A stretch of DNA of 64,000 bases from Mallotus nudiflorus (GCA_947683625.1 CANTUR010000340.1:1302001-1366000); one strand, 5' to 3'; positions 33,863-46,838 are shown, counted from the first letter of the stretch. Translations and numbers: made by a program. The notes: generated from the sequence alone by a model not told the origin.

Positions 33863-35800
33863 ATGGCAAATGAAATTCAAAACATCTCTTCGCTAAGACC
33901 ATTCTTTGATGGAAGTGACTATTTATATTGGAAACTCAAAATGGAACTCTATCTTGATAGTGATTTTATTAAATTATGGGATGTCATTCTATATGGTTAG
34001 GAACCTCTTAAAATAAAAATTGATGATGTAGAAGTAGTTTTTAAAAGAAGTTAATGGAATCAAACTAAAAAAATGAGATATAAAAAAATAAGAGAGATAT
34101 GATCACACTACTCTTTTCTATGTCTAGAGAAGAAGGTGGTTAGGTACAATATTGCCAATCTACAAAAGAAGTATGGGAGACACTTGAAAATCATTATGAA
34201 GGAAATATTCAAGTGAGAAGCAAAAAGGTTAAACTCTACATGTATAAGTATGAACTCTTCAAAATGAAACCATAAGAGTTAATTGTAGAAATGACAAACT
34301 GCCTTAATGCTCTTCTCATAACCCTTAAGAACCTTAGTAAACATTTCACCTAGGAAGAAGTAAACATTAAGATTCTAAGAATCCTACCTAAGAAGAATTG
34401 AGAATCTTAGGTTACTTTAATTAAGGAAGCTTAAGACCTCTTTACTCTCTCCACCAATGTGCTTATTGGATAGCTCCTAACACATGAGCTTACAACCAAA
34501 TAAAAAGGAGAAGAATAAGAAGAAAAGGAAAAGAAGAAGAGCATAGCACTAAAAGCTTCACAAGATGATAGTGAAGATGAAAGTCTTGAAGATTCTAGTA
34601 ATGAAGATGATGATGTTGCCATGCTTATAAGAAACTTCAAGAAATTCTTGAGAAAGAAAAATTTCTCAAGAACTATAGGCTTAAATAACAAGCATGAAGG
34701 AGAAATCAAGAAGAAAACCAAAGAGATTACTTACTATGAATGCAAAAAATCAAGGCATATTAGAAGTGAGTGCCCCAAACTCAAAATCAATAATAAGGGA
34801 GCAAAGAATAAGAAGAAGGCCTTTAAAGCTACTTAGGATGACTCCTTTGAATCTGAAAAGGAAGAGGAACAATAAGAAGTGGCCAATCTTTTCTTCATGG
34901 ATCTTAAAAAATGAAAAAGAGGTACCAATAACTTTTAACTCTTCTTGTGATGATTATTATGATTATGATCAATATGATGATGATATTGAGAGTTCTATTA
35001 TGAGCAAACTCTTACTTAAATGCAAAAGCTTATTATATAAGAAAAAGCATTATGAGAATGAGTTATCTAGCTTAACCAAGGAATTCAAAAATTTAAGAAA
35101 TGAATTTTCAAATCTAGTTAAGTCAAATAACAAACTTGTTAGTGATCTAAAATCTTTGAAATCCATAGAAGAGCAACTCTAGAAAGCAAGTGATGAAGAT
35201 CATAAGCTTTCTAATGAGGTATTAGAATCAAAGAATTCCATTTCCAAATTCCAAAAAGGAAAAGAGAGTTTAGATAATCTACTTGACTCTTAAAAACTCC
35301 ATGGAAACACTTATGGATTAAGATATAAGAATGGAATGGCTTCTTCCTCATATTCGTATATTAAATTTATTAAAGCATCATGCAATTCTATTCATTCTGC
35401 TTTTAAACTGATTGAGACTTAAGCTTTTAAAGCTAATAAATTTCATGTGTTAAATAATAAAGGGAAGTCTCATAAGACTCAATTCTATATGACATAAAGG
35501 GGTAAGTCTCATAGTAAAAAAGTACAACCTAAACATGCTTACATATACACTAGACACAACACTCATAAGTATGTTGCATAACATAAAGCACCTAAACATG
35601 TTGCATAAACCTATCAAAATACACATTGCCATGTTAATGCATGTCTCATACTATAACTTAAAATAATGGGAGACATACACCACTACAACATCAAAGTTAT
35701 GTTTCATTTACTAAAAAATCATATGCTCCTAGAAGAAATAATTTTTCAAATGTTGTATGTTTATATTGAAAGATTAAAGGACACACTAATATTGTGTCTT
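33863..35800 (+). pseudogene. Copia gag remnant of element D
   Basis: From ATG at 33863 the frame reads FFDGSDYLYWKLKMELYL, the N-terminal gag signature of Sireviruses. The core carries several stops and shifts. A zinc knuckle at about 34730-34790 reads CYECKKSRHIRSEC (Gly before His changed to Arg). A second knuckle near 35757 has lost two of its Cys (one a stop, one Ser). In between lies a coiled-coil stretch (34990-35180; LLLKCKSLLYKKKHYENEL). The order matches element C. Confidence 0.75.
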
Positions 35801-35899
35801 TCTATAAAAGACTACATATAAATTTGTTTCCTTCAGATTATCTTAAAATTAACTAACCTAGACTAAGAAAGGTTTAGGTTCAAAACAACACTTAAATTA

Positions 35900-38800
35900 T
35901 CTTATGTAGGTGCACTTGAAATCCACAAGAGCAAAAAGCAAATGGTATCTTGATAGTGGGTGCTCAAGGCACATAACAAGAGACAAGGAGCAATTCAACA
36001 AGCTTGATACAAAGGATGGATGACATGTCACTTTTAGAGACAAAGACAATGGAAAGGTAGTAGGCATTAGAGAAATAAGTAATCCTCAATCCTTATTTAT
36101 ACATTATGTGTTACTTATTGATGTTATTAAACATAATTTGGTTAGTATAAGTCAATTATGTTTTATGGGAAATAAGGTGACTTTATATCCAAGAAATTGC
36201 TTTGTTAGTAATCTTGATGAAGACAAAGTAATTTTTAGTGGTGAAAGAATAAACAATGTTTATGTTATTGATTTAAATAAAATTGATAACAAAGACATCA
36301 AATGCTTAATATCAATTTCCCATGACACATGGACATAGCATAAAAGGTTAGGACATGCAAACTTTGAGCTTTTAAATGATCTTTGTAAATATGAACTTGT
36401 GATTGGTTTACTTAAGCTTGAGTTTACCAAGGATAAACCTTGTAATGCTTGCTAAAAGGGAAAATAATTAAAGTCTTCATTTAAGCTCAAGAATGTAGTG
36501 TCCACCTTTAGGCCACTTGAACTTATACATATGGATTTGTTTGGACCAACTAAAGTTGCTAGTCTCGGTGGAATGCACTATGCTTATGTGTTAGTTGATG
36601 ATTGCTCAAAATACATTTAGGTGTGTTTTTTGTTCATAAGAATGATGCATTTAAAACTTTTGAAAATTTCTTAAAAAGGTTAAAAAAAAAAAGGTTTTTA
36701 TATTTCTTCCATTAGAAGTGATTATAGAACTGAATTTGAAAATGAATTTTTCAAAACCTTTTGTAATGAAAACGACATTTCTCATACATTTTCTTCTCCT
36801 AGAACACTTTAATAAAATAAGTTAGTTGAAAGGAAAAATAGAACTCTTATGGAAAGAGCTAAAATAATGCTTCATAAGGATAATTTGCATTTAAACTTTT
36901 AGGTGGAATCCATTAACATGTTTTGTTATATTGCAAATAGATTTTTCAAAAAACCAATTTTAAATAAAACTTCTTATGAGCTTTGTAACAATTAAAAACC
37001 TAAAATTTCATATCTTAAAATATTTGGATGTTAGTGCTTTATATAGAACTCTAAGGATAATCTTGGGAAATTTAATTCAAAAGTTGATGATGGAATTTTC
37101 CTAGGTTATTCCACTTCAAGCAAAGCATAGAGAGTGTTTAATAAGAAGAATTTAGTAGTTGAAGAGTCTATGCTATTGTCTTTGATTAATCAAACTAACT
37201 TGATCCCAAAAAGGATGTTTGTACTTGTGATGATCATGTAGGTGTCAATGAGAACATGGATATTTAAGAAGAAAATGCTAGTAAGCCTTTGGAACTTCAA
37301 GGTCCAAGCAAAGAGGATAATGAGGAGATATCTCAACCTACCTTAAAGGATGAACTTTTAAATGATTGGGAATTTAAGAAAGTTCATCCTTAAGATCTCA
37401 TTATAGGTGGCACTACAAAAGGGGTAACTACTAGATCTAAACTCAATTCTATTATAAATTTAGCCTTTATGCCCAAAAATGTTAATGATTCATTGAGTGA
37501 TGAATTTTGGTTCTTTTCTATGCAAGAAGAGTTAAATAAATTTAAGAGAAATAAGGTTTGGACCTTGGTTCTTAGACATAAACATCATCCTATTATAGGC
37601 ACCAAATGGGTGTTTAGAAATAAGGTGAATGAACAAGGTGTCATAACTAAGAAAAAAGCTAGATTAATAGCTAAAGATTATAATCAAGAGGAAGACATTG
37701 ATTATGATGAAACCTTTTCCCCAGTTGCAAGGTTAAAAGCTATTAGAATGCTACGTGCATTTGCATTTTTCATGAATTTTAAACTTTATCAAATGGATAT
37801 AAAAAGTGCATTTTTTTAATAGATTTATTGAATAAGAGGTTTATGTTGAGCAATCTTTTAGTTTTGAAAATTTTAATTCTCCAAATCATATTTTTAAATT
37901 GTCAAAGGCATTGTATGGATTGAAATAAGCTCTAAGAGCTTGGTATGAAATATTGAGTAACTTTTTATTAGAAAAATGTTTTTCTAAAGGAAAAGTTGAC
38001 ACAACTCTTTTCATAAAGTAATCCAAGCATGATTTATTGATTATTCAAAATTCAAATATATGTTAATGATATTATTTTTTATGATACTAACCATTGCTTA
38101 TGTGAGAAATTTTCTAAGTTAATGCAAAGAGAATTTAAGATGAGTACAATGGGTGAGCTCAAATTTTTCCTTGGTCTTCAAATCAAGAAATGCAAAAATA
38201 GGACTTTCATTAGTCAAACTAAATATGCTAGGGACATTCTCAAGAAGTTTAGGATGGATGGAGCTAAACCAAGCAAGACTTCTATGAGCATTACCACCAA
38301 ACTAAATAAAGATGAGAATGGTAAATCTGTTGATGAAAAGCTTTTTAGAAGTATGATTAGATCCCTTATTTATTTAATTGCTAGTAGACCAAATATCATG
38401 TTTGCTACATGACTTTATGCTAGGTTTCAATCTAGTCCTAGGGAGTCTCATTTGAATGCTAATAAAAGGATTTTCAAATATCTTTATGGAACAATGCATT
38501 TAGGAATTTGGTATCCTAGGAGTTCATCCTTTGACTTCATTAGTTATTAAGATGTAGATTTTACTGGTAGTTTACTAGATAGAAAAGCACTTTTAGAATC
38601 TGTTAAATTTTAGGTAGTTGCTTAATCTATTGATTTAATAAGAAACAAGTTTTGGTTGCCTTATCCACTATTGAGGCAGAATATATTATAGCTAGTTATT
38701 GTTACTCATAAGTTTTATGGCAAAAGTAAAAACTTAAGGACTATGACATTGTACTTGATCACATTCCCATTAAATGTGATCATACAAGTTCTATAAACCT

Positions 38801-39011
38801 TAGCAAGAATCTTATTCAACATTTTAGAACTAAGCATATTGATATTAGAGATCATTTCTTGCATGATCATGTGCAAAATAATGGTATTTTTCTTGAATTT
38901 GCTAATACTAATCATCAATTAATATACACCTTTACCAAGCTTCTTTGTAAGGAAAGATTAAATTTTATTAAGCATGAACTTGGTATGATTGATTGTTCAA
39001 GTTTGTCTTGA
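35900..39011 (+). pseudogene. Copia pol remnant of element D: protease, integrase, reverse transcriptase, RNase H
   Basis: Protease site WYLDSGCSRH near 35940 keeps Asp-Ser-Gly. The GAG-pre-integrase region (LGHANFELLNDLCKYE) is near 36345, and integrase start HMDLFGP and YVLVDD near 36530-36600. Reverse transcriptase begins near 37469 and is open to 37819 (RNKVWTLV, PIIGTKWVFRNK, DYDETFSPVARL, YQMDIKSAF). Its catalytic box near 38058 reads YVND, so one catalytic Asp is Asn. A further open piece (38122-38412) holds MGELKFFLGLQIK. RNase H follows with a degraded start, and pol ends with TGA at 39009-39011. About twenty stops or shifts are scattered along it. Confidence 0.85.
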
Positions 39012-39559
39012 TAACTTGTTTAACTATTGTTTTGATGATTGGATTCGTGTGCAATTATGTTTTCACTTATATGCTTTCTATTTATTTTTCATATTTGATA
39101 CCATTTCATAAATTCATACTTAATCATTATTTATGTGTTTTTGGTTTATTTTTGGTATCTATACACATTTTAATAATGTAGTGATGTACAAATTTTGTAA
39201 TGTATAAATATTGTTTTATTTGTTGATTAAATAATTAATTTTATTCAATTTATTAATTATTCATTTGTTATACAAAATTTATTATATTGATTTCCCATTT
39301 GCATGATTTATTTTTAATATACTTTATTAAAAATTTTATTTCAAAAAATTTATTTGAAAAATAATTTTCTTTTCAATTTAAAATGTTTTATTTTATTAAT
39401 TTATGATAATTATTGAAATATCATTTGATTTGGTTACTATTTGATATGAATTGATGATTAAGGACTCATTTGTAACATTTTTAGGATATAATTGATTTTT
39501 ATTTGAAAGTTTAGGGGCATATATGTTATTTGCATTACGAGCGTTTGCTTAACGGTCTA
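39012..39559 (+). other. Gap after pol of element D, no gene seen
   Basis: T-rich sequence. A short hydrophobic frame overlaps its start (38993-39181), but composition alone explains it. This separates pol from the palindromic cluster and env-like ORF. Confidence 0.5.
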
Positions 39560-39632
39560 CTCGTGAGCATCTATCATATTAGTGGCTAGTGCTGCTCATG
39601 AGCAATGCTCATAATTATGAGCCGCTCATGAA
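39560..39632. repeat. Second palindromic word cluster of element D, upstream of the env-like ORF
   Basis: CTCGTGAGC (39560-39568), perfect palindromes GCTCATGAGC (39594-39603) and GCTCATAATTATGAGC (39607-39622), and GCTCATGA (39624-39631) lie together. The word is the one found in the D LTR (CTCATGAGCT). It lies about 260-330 bases before the env-like ATG. Confidence 0.8.
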
Positions 39633-39773
39633 GGAGGTTTGACGAGGCACAAAACCTCTTTTTAATAGGATTTGGTCTTTTCTTATTGATTTCCAAAACT
39701 ATAATGGATACTTCTTATTTTTTTTATTACTTTTATATATTATTTTAATTATTTTTAACCTATTTGATGTCTT

Positions 39774-39780
39774 TATAAAC
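39774..39780 (+). promoter_or_regulatory. TATA-like box upstream of the env-like ORF, element D
   Basis: TATAAAC in CTTTATAAACCCTC is followed by C/T-rich sequence and an ATG at 39890, about 115 bases downstream. Spacing suits a core promoter with a short leader. Motif evidence only. Confidence 0.35.
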
Positions 39781-39889
39781 CCTCTAAAGTCCCCTTTCAT
39801 CCTCACATTATTCTATTTGTAATTAAACTATCTTTCTCCTATTAAGCAAATTCTCTCATCTTTTCTCTATTACTCCAAATGCTATCTTC

Positions 39890-40393
39890 ATGGCTCCTAC
39901 AAATAAGATTGCTCAAGTTATCTCTTCTTCCTTTACAAGAGCTACCAAAGATCAACCTAAGAAGTAACCTCTTCTCTCCTACACTTTAACTCAATTTAGA
40001 GAAAGGCTTGCTTAATTCAAGGAAAGGAAAATTATTTCCTCTAATTACATGTCTCAAGCTACTTTGGAGAAGATGGGTTGTTTCAATAAGGTTAAACTTT
40101 ACTTGACAATGTGGGTTTGTATGATTTTGAATTCAATGCTTTTCCTACCTATCCTTCTTTGGTCCTTGGATGTCTTGTATCCTATTGCTTGAGAACCCAC
40201 CACTTTAATGAGCAAAACCCTATGAATAGGATGAGATTTAGATTAGATATGAGGGATAGATTTTTGACATCTCAAGAATTTGATAATATTTTTCAGTTTA
40301 GGCAAGGGGGTTTAGTTTCTCCTATTTCTTTTAGGCTTCCTAATCCTTTTTTGACTTAACATGCTAAACCTAATGCAAAACCTTTTGAAGTGA
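39890..40393 (+). pseudogene. Env-like / extra ORF of Sirevirus-like element D, cut by element E
   Basis: The ATG at 39890 starts a basic, Ser/Thr-rich N-terminus (KIAQVISSSFTRATKDQPKK, then stop). The frame continues with LTQFRERLA, KERKIISSNYMSQATLEKMG and, after a shift near 40105, GLYDFEFNAFPTYPSLVLGCL to a stop at 40359. The arrangement recalls the 'plant transposon protein' found in the extra ORFs of Sireviruses and Athila elements. No membrane segment is seen in the part present. The function of such ORFs is unproven. Confidence 0.5.
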
Positions 40394-42456
40394 TGTAAGC
40401 ACCCAATTTTGGGATGCTTTGATGCATAGAAGCGACGAGAGCTCCTATGATAAAAACTTGATCAAAATTGATCCTTAGGTATTGATTTTGGATTTCTAGG
40501 ACTAAATTGCAATGAATTTTAAGGGGTTTTAATTACAAATTTTAATTTCTTTCAAGGGCCTTTCTATAATTAAAATTTAAAGAAAAGTGTTTATCGGTTT
40601 TACAAAAAACCTATTAGAAATATAGAAATTCGATAAGATTTCCATAATTTTAATCGGCAAAGTATTTATTTTATTTTTAAGAAAAATACATTTATTTAAT
40701 TTTTGATTGGTTAAAAAATAATATAAATAAATAAATTTTGATAAATATAATTATCCTATTCTTTTACGTGTTTTTCTGTGTATTTATCTTTATTTTGGAT
40801 TTAGAAAAAATTATCAAATTTTGTTTAGAATCAATTGTCATTTATCAGGAGCTTAAGACTCCTAGGACAGGGGGATTTTGATTAAAAGGGGTAGGAGTTC
40901 ATTTTCTTAAGAAGGGGATGCTGCTTTAGAGAAAAAAAACGAGGCTACTGGAAAAAAAAAGGGAAACAAAAGAAAAGGAAGAGGCTAAAAAACTATTGCT
41001 TGAGTTTTAGAAAAAGGGAAAGCTTTCAAAATAAAAATATATACATTCTTTAGTTTTAAAACAACGCAGCACATCCTGTGATCTAAAATCAACAAAGAGT
41101 CAATTTCAAACGGTGAATCCATTCTCTGAAGAGCAATCAAACTACACAACATCATACCATTTCTTCTCTTTTTGCTATTTTATTCTTTTTGTAATTTTGA
41201 TTTCATTTTATTATATGATCATTTACTGATTCTTTTTATTTTTATTTTTTATAATTTTGGCTATGATGGGTGTAATTAAAATTGTGGGGTGAATATGTGA
41301 GGAAAATCCATGAAGATCCATGGGATGCCATGGATTTAAATCTGTAGCCATTTTAATTAGATTTTAGGTTTTTAATATTCTGTGTTTTTTTATTGTGTGT
41401 TTATATTCGTTTATTTTAGTTCATGGGCATGTAATTAATTTATTTTTTAAATAGAAAATTGTAATAGCCTCGATAGGGGAATACTAATATTTTTAATTTT
41501 CTACACTTAAAATTAATTAGTAAATTATGATCAATTTTGTAAATTAACCTAAAATTAATGATGGCTTTAGAATTAATTTTAGGTGGCATGTAATTAATTT
41601 AGGGGCTTTTTTTTAGAAAAATCACGTGTATATGATCTTTTGTATATTTAATTATTTATTTTGGTTTTTAAAGGTTTTGTATTCGATTTGGGCCCCAAGC
41701 CCATGATTGGTTCAAATCACTAATAAAATAGCCTTTTAAATGGTTTTATGTTTTAATTACATTTAAAATTAATTTAGGCCCATTTTAGGTTAATTTAGAT
41801 TTTAGGTCTGTTTTTAGTTTATTTAAAATAAACTTAGAATTAACTCAACCTATTAAATTCATTTTTTAAAAAATAAATAGATTTAGGCCTATTTTATTTC
41901 ATTAAAATTAATTAGAATTAGTCATACTCATTAAATCCAATTAAATCCAATTCATTCCCATACAATTAGTAAGATTTAGGCCTATTTCTTTAGAATTAAA
42001 ATAAATAGATTTAGGTTCATAAAATTAATCAAAATTTAGGTCCATTTTAGTTTTAATTTCATTTGTAAAGAAAACATGTAAATTTAGCCCATTTATTAAA
42101 ATCAATGTAAATTAGACTAACTTAGGGACGTTGCGCCTTGTGTGAATGCATTGTTTGCATGCTTTTCATGACTAGTTGTCTTGGAGTTAAATGCATGTTG
42201 AATTAGGGTTTAATGAAACTACATGTAATAGAGAATAATTTAGTAATTAATGAGGTAATTCTAAATAAACAAAAGATTGAAAGAAGTTAATATTCATGTA
42301 TCCAGAATCTTTTATGTGTGGTGCTAACTTTCTTTTAGAGAATCAAATTATCACCACTTTTGAATTGTCTCAATTATTACCTTAAGTGATAACTCCTCAT
42401 CTTCACACCTTTTCTTATGATAAATCTTGGACGCATGCTAAACCTTGTCGTCTATA
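40394..42456 (+). repeat. 5' LTR of element E
   Basis: It starts TGTAAGCACCCAATTTTGGG and ends GTCTATA, one base before the primer site; length is 2063 bp. Its first 150 bases align with G (TAAGCACC, GACTAAATTGCAA). Where G has a palindrome array, E has only scattered TATCGG/CGATAA/ATCGGC words near 40587-40665. A purine-rich stretch lies at 40925-41000 and a decoy primer-like TGATAACTCC at 42387-42396. Confidence 0.8.
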
Positions 42457-42457
42457 G

Positions 42458-42475
42458 TGGTGACTCCATTGAGGA
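42458..42475 (+). other. Primer binding site of element E, tRNA-Arg type
   Basis: TGGTGACTCCATTGAGGA follows the LTR by one base. It differs from A's site by C-to-T and G-to-A changes. Confidence 0.7.
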
Positions 42476-43169
42476 TAAGAAATACTTATTCTACTTGTGT
42501 TATTTAGAATTATTTCATGTCCCTATAAACCGATGGCGTTGGTTTATGGTTCCATGATTCCACCAGCTCTATGGGATTATAAATTAGCCAACCTTCAGTG
42601 TTAGCCTTATCTATATCCAAGAGAGATTACCAGACTCATCTGACTAGAGTTTGTAACCTAAATCCTAAAGGGGGTTAGTCTTCTCTTGAGTTGGTAAAGG
42701 ATGTTGGGCCCCTCTAACCTTGGCTTGTAACTCAAGTCCTAAATGAGGGCATCTTGCTAAGTGAACCTTTACTTTTCACCAGACTTAACCACATGTAGTG
42801 GTCTAGTAAATTCCCCAAAGATTACCCTAAATTGCTTGTGTATGTTACCACGAGGTTTTTTTATTCATAAAAGCCCAAACCCATACTTTTGAAGTCCACT
42901 TAGGCTAATAAAGATTGGGCTAGACCCTTATACTTAGAAATGTTGTTTTTATGCTTTATGGCTTTGAGAGATTTAGCATGCACATCAATTTTTGATATCC
43001 CTAGAATAAGGTTAGAAAGAAACTCGCCATTGATTATGTGTGTAGGAGGAATAAGGTTAGAAAGATATTATACATTTGACTGTTAGTTGTTGCATGTTGT
43101 AGGCATATGCTCATGTATACATGCATACATATGCTTCATGCATTATACTAACACTTTGTTTTACATCCA
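42476..43169 (+). other. Leader of element E, no gene seen
   Basis: Untranslated sequence with GCATACAT words near 43110-43135, shared in style with the leaders of A, F and G. Confidence 0.5.
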
Positions 43170-44930
43170 TCATAGATTCATCTAGGTCTTCACGTATTTG
43201 GGAACAAAAAGGTGGCAAACTAGTGAGAACTTATTTGAGTCTGAGATTAGTAGTTGAAAAGATCCTTTGAAGTTTAGAGAAGAGTCTTATTAATCCACTT
43301 TACTTGGAAACTAAATTAACTCCAACTAAGCAAATAGAAATGGAACAATAACAATAAGGAAACTAAACCTTAAAAGACATTAATAGAGCTTTGATGGATG
43401 ACATAAAAGCCATGATGTAAGATGAACTGAGACAAGCCTTAGCTAGATTAATGCCACCTACTACTGTTATCCCACCACTTGAAATTGAATAAGCACCTAG
43501 TGCTCTAGCTATTCCACCTACTAAAAATGCTCCACTTGTTAATCTTGCATATGCACTTGTTGATCCTACTCTTATTAACAATGTTGGAGGCCAACCTGTT
43601 GCTAGAAATCCATATGCTATTGAAGTAAAGCTTGAAGATATTAAAAACTACATGATAGAGAAGGCAAAAAGGGAATCACTTAAGCTGGTCCAAGATCATG
43701 AGTCCAAATAGATGTAAGCATTGACTAAGAAAATGTCTAAGATGGAGGAACTAATAAAAGGACAAGGCATGGGATACTCATTTGATTTTGATGATATATT
43801 GCAAATGGAAGGGAATAAATTGCCTGAGAGATTTAAAATGCCTAAATTGTAGAAATTTGATGGAACTAGAGATCCAAGGATCCATTTTAGTCAGTATACA
43901 ACAACTATGAGCACCACCAAAGCCCCATTAGTAGTAGTCACTAAGTTGTTTGTATTATCCATAAAGGGAATGGCTATGAACTGGTATCATGGGTTAGAAA
44001 AATTTGTTAAGGCTGATTGGAGAGAATTGTGTACTACTTTCTTAAAATAGTATGATTATAACACCAGGTTAGAGGTATCTATCAGAGATTTGGAACTGAC
44101 TAAGCAAAAACCTAATGAATCATTTTTTTTATTTCCTTACTAGCTTCATGAACAAGGCATGGTTAATGAAAAACAAGCTAGCTAAGAAAGATCAGGTTAG
44201 GATGATGGTTCATAATGTGTCACCTAATTTTGTTGAAAGATTGCAAATGATGAACCTAAATCTTTTATGGACCTTTATGATAATGGTTTGCAAGTTAAGG
44301 AGATTGAAAGTGAGAAGAAGAAGAGTTCTAGAGGCATTGGAACCTAAAACTACTTAACTGGGGGCAAACAACAATGAAGTACTAGCTGAGTTGTAGAACT
44401 ATATGTTGTACAACAACTAAGGAGATTCTTAAATTTCAATGAACCTCTTTCAAAATTCCTAGACCATCTAGTACAAAAAGGCTTGCTTAGACCTTTAACC
44501 TTTTCTAAACCACTAGGCTATGACCTAAACAGTTACTACAAGTTTCACCAAGTTGTTGGCCATTCCACAAATACTTGCATTCGCCTAAAACATGAAATCC
44601 AAAACCTCATAGACTCTAGAAAAATCATTGACCATGAGAAATCAAATTTGAACCCAAATACTAAAAATAACCCTTTCCTATACTATCAAAATGTTTTGCC
44701 CCTAGCCATTATGATGATTAATTTAGGAGCTAGTGAAGAGGAAGTACTAAGCTCCTTTGAGGACATGAACCTTAAAGACAATGAGAAATCTCCTGATGCC
44801 TTTAGAGGAGTAGAGGATATGTTAGGGCAACCTTTGGGTAAGTTTTATTACAAGGTGTTTTATTTAAAATCTCCATCTATTAATATTCTAATTAAATCAA
44901 TCGTGCCTATAAGATAGGGTGATGAGTTTA
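43170..44930 (+). pseudogene. gag remnant of element E
   Basis: The frame reads ALMDDIKAMM, then VKLEDIKNYMIEKAKRESL near 43625-43680, and the capsid-type domain with FDGTRDPRIHFSQY, KGMAMNWYHGLEK and DWRELCTTFLK near 43855-44050. A T-run near 44125 causes a shift. A zinc-knuckle-like segment GHSTNTCIRLKHEIQNLID near 44550-44620 has its first Cys lost. It is closely similar to the gag of G (same order, many identical residues), with more stops. Confidence 0.8.
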
Positions 44931-45279
44931 AAGATGACAATCCAATGTAAGGAATAAAGATTCTTTAACTCCTGAACAGTCCCAAGAAGGGGTTAAAGAT
45001 CTATTGGGTCAGCATTTAGGTGGGCTTGACATTAAGAAGTTGAGCAGAAAGGAAACATGCATGGTTAAGGGATGGAAGGATGGGAAGAAAAATTGAATTA
45101 TTAGAGTTATTGATATTTGGTATGACTCTGATGAAGAGAATCCTAAAGCTTTAGATGTGTGGAATGATGACCTTAAGATAAATCATGTTACTAGAAGTGG
45201 TAATAATTACAAGCTAGTTGAAAGGAAAATTGAGAAAGCTACAAAAAAAGAAGAGGCTGAAGAAAAAGAAGCATTGGAT

Positions 45280-45892
45280 AAGTAAGAAGAAGATATGATC
45301 CTAGAATAGTTTAAGAAGGCCAAGGTGAATGTGAGCATTTGGGAGCTATTAATGCATTCAAGTAGTCATAGAAAAGTTCTTGTCAAGGATTTATCAAAGA
45401 TGAACATTAAGACCGCTACTACGCCTGAGGCTATGGTTATGAAAGTCATAGAAAAGAAGCACGGTTGATAACATTCTTAAATGAAGATCTGCCTTTGGAG
45501 GGTAGAAATCATGATACACCGTTATTTATTCTAGTTAAAGTGAGAGGGAAGAGGAACAACTTTGCAATGGTGGATGATGGCTTTACCATTAATGTGTGCC
45601 CATTGAAAATCTTGCCTAATTTAGGTCTCAAGGCTGATGATTTAGGAAATTCAAATCTCATAATCAGAGCTTATGATGATAGTATAAGGAATGTAGATAG
45701 TATGAGGAATGTAGAGGGTACATTTCAAGCTCTAGTTAAAACAAGACTTATAGAGTCGATTTTTAATTTCACTATGTTCGACATCCTTATTATATATGCC
45801 TTGTTATTGGGGAGACCATGGTTTCATGCCTTAGAAGGAGTACCCTCAACTGTGCATCAAAAGATTAAAGTTCCCTTATAAAAGAGAAGTGG
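45280..45892 (+). pseudogene. Aspartic protease remnant of element E
   Basis: Retroelement protease cuts the polyprotein. A linker of Tat type (FKKAKVNVSIWELL near 45311) precedes an open frame 45465-45881. The active-site region reads MVDDGFTINVCP: Asp-x-Gly is present, but the following Ser is Phe. The C-terminal signature LLLGRPWFHALEGVPS is intact near 45790-45850. The frame ends at a stop (45879-45881) just before H begins at 45893, so the next part of pol is displaced. Confidence 0.75.
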
Positions 45893-46838
45893 TGTAATGT
45901 GAGTCAAATGAAATACCCTAGTCTCTAGACAAAATATAGAGTAAGTAAGGTGTCGAGCACTAAGGAATTTGGAGTAAATTAGTATTAACCGAATAGATAC
46001 TTAAATGGATAGGCAATAAAATAAAAGAAAATATTGAATGTTCTAATTAATTGAAAATTACTAAGAATTACTACTTACTCTAATTAGATTAAAAATATCA
46101 AAATAATTTAGGTAATGTATATTAAAATTACAATTGAGAATTAATCAAGAACTATATTTATTAACAAACACATAAATACATGAAATGATTGGAGAATTTA
46201 GCCAACAATCCTTAAAATCAATTACCATTGTCAATTAAGAGTATTTTCATTTAGAGTCTACAAGTACTTTCAAAACATTGCAGAGATAAACAAAAATCAT
46301 TAAGTTTTATGCCAATTCTTAAACCCTTTAAAGTGAATTTCTTATCTCTAAGGACTTTCCTAAACTTTAAATAAATTCAATTCCTTTTCCACTAAATGCC
46401 TAAATTCTCATTATAAATGTTTGATTAACAAGTTCTATATAATGATCAAACATACATAACACATTCCAAAACTTAATAGCATTTAAATCATTCATGAATT
46501 GTAAAAGATAAAAATGTAGTTCTTATATTAATTCATCATTTTAATTCTAATAACAAAGACTTAGCCAAAATACATAGTATTCAAAATTAAATAACAAGAA
46601 GGAAGTAAATAAACATCAAGTAATTAAATAAAGAAAATAGAAAAAGATTGTGGTTAGTAAACTCTTCAATACTCTAGGAAGTTACTTAATAATGAAATGA
46701 TCTTGATATCTTCCTTGAACCTTTGGCTTTTGTCTTTTAAAATACTTAATACTTTAATAATAAATTTCATAATTGATACTAATAATTCTAAGTAATAACT
46801 AAATGTTCTTTATTGCCTAAAATAGGGCCAAACTGATG

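Larger units (their letters stand above)
32679..40393 (+). mobile_element. Sirevirus-like Ty1/Copia element D, interrupted by E
   Basis: In order: LTR, tRNA-Met-type primer site, two-knuckle gag, Copia pol (protease, integrase, reverse transcriptase, RNase H), a noncoding gap with palindromes and an env-like ORF. Gag and pol motifs match the Sirevirus (SIRE/Maximus) branch, which often has an ORF after pol. Element E enters at 40394, and D's 3' LTR is not in the window. Many in-frame stops make it inactive. Confidence 0.8.
40394..45892 (+). mobile_element. Tat-like Ty3/Gypsy element E, interrupted by H after protease
   Basis: LTR, tRNA-Arg-type primer site, leader, gag and protease are present. 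Element H starts at 45893 within pol, so reverse transcriptase and later parts, if kept, lie beyond 64000. The bases before E are AGTGA, which should reappear after its 3' LTR. It is the closest relative of G in the window but, unlike G, retains a protease. Confidence 0.75.

Noticed and set aside
38993..39181. Short hydrophobic frame after pol of D as a membrane protein
   Set aside because: T-rich DNA translates to Phe, Leu and Ile by default; there is no homologue I recognise and it overlaps the pol end.
39890..40393. Possibility that this ORF belongs to a separate solo element
   Set aside because: It follows pol of D, and the preceding gap repeats the D LTR word; belonging to D is simpler, though not proven.
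43363..43581. Minus-strand Ala/Gly-rich frame (also 54712-54960)
   Set aside because: Both are shadows of the Pro/Ala-rich linker in the gag of E and G.
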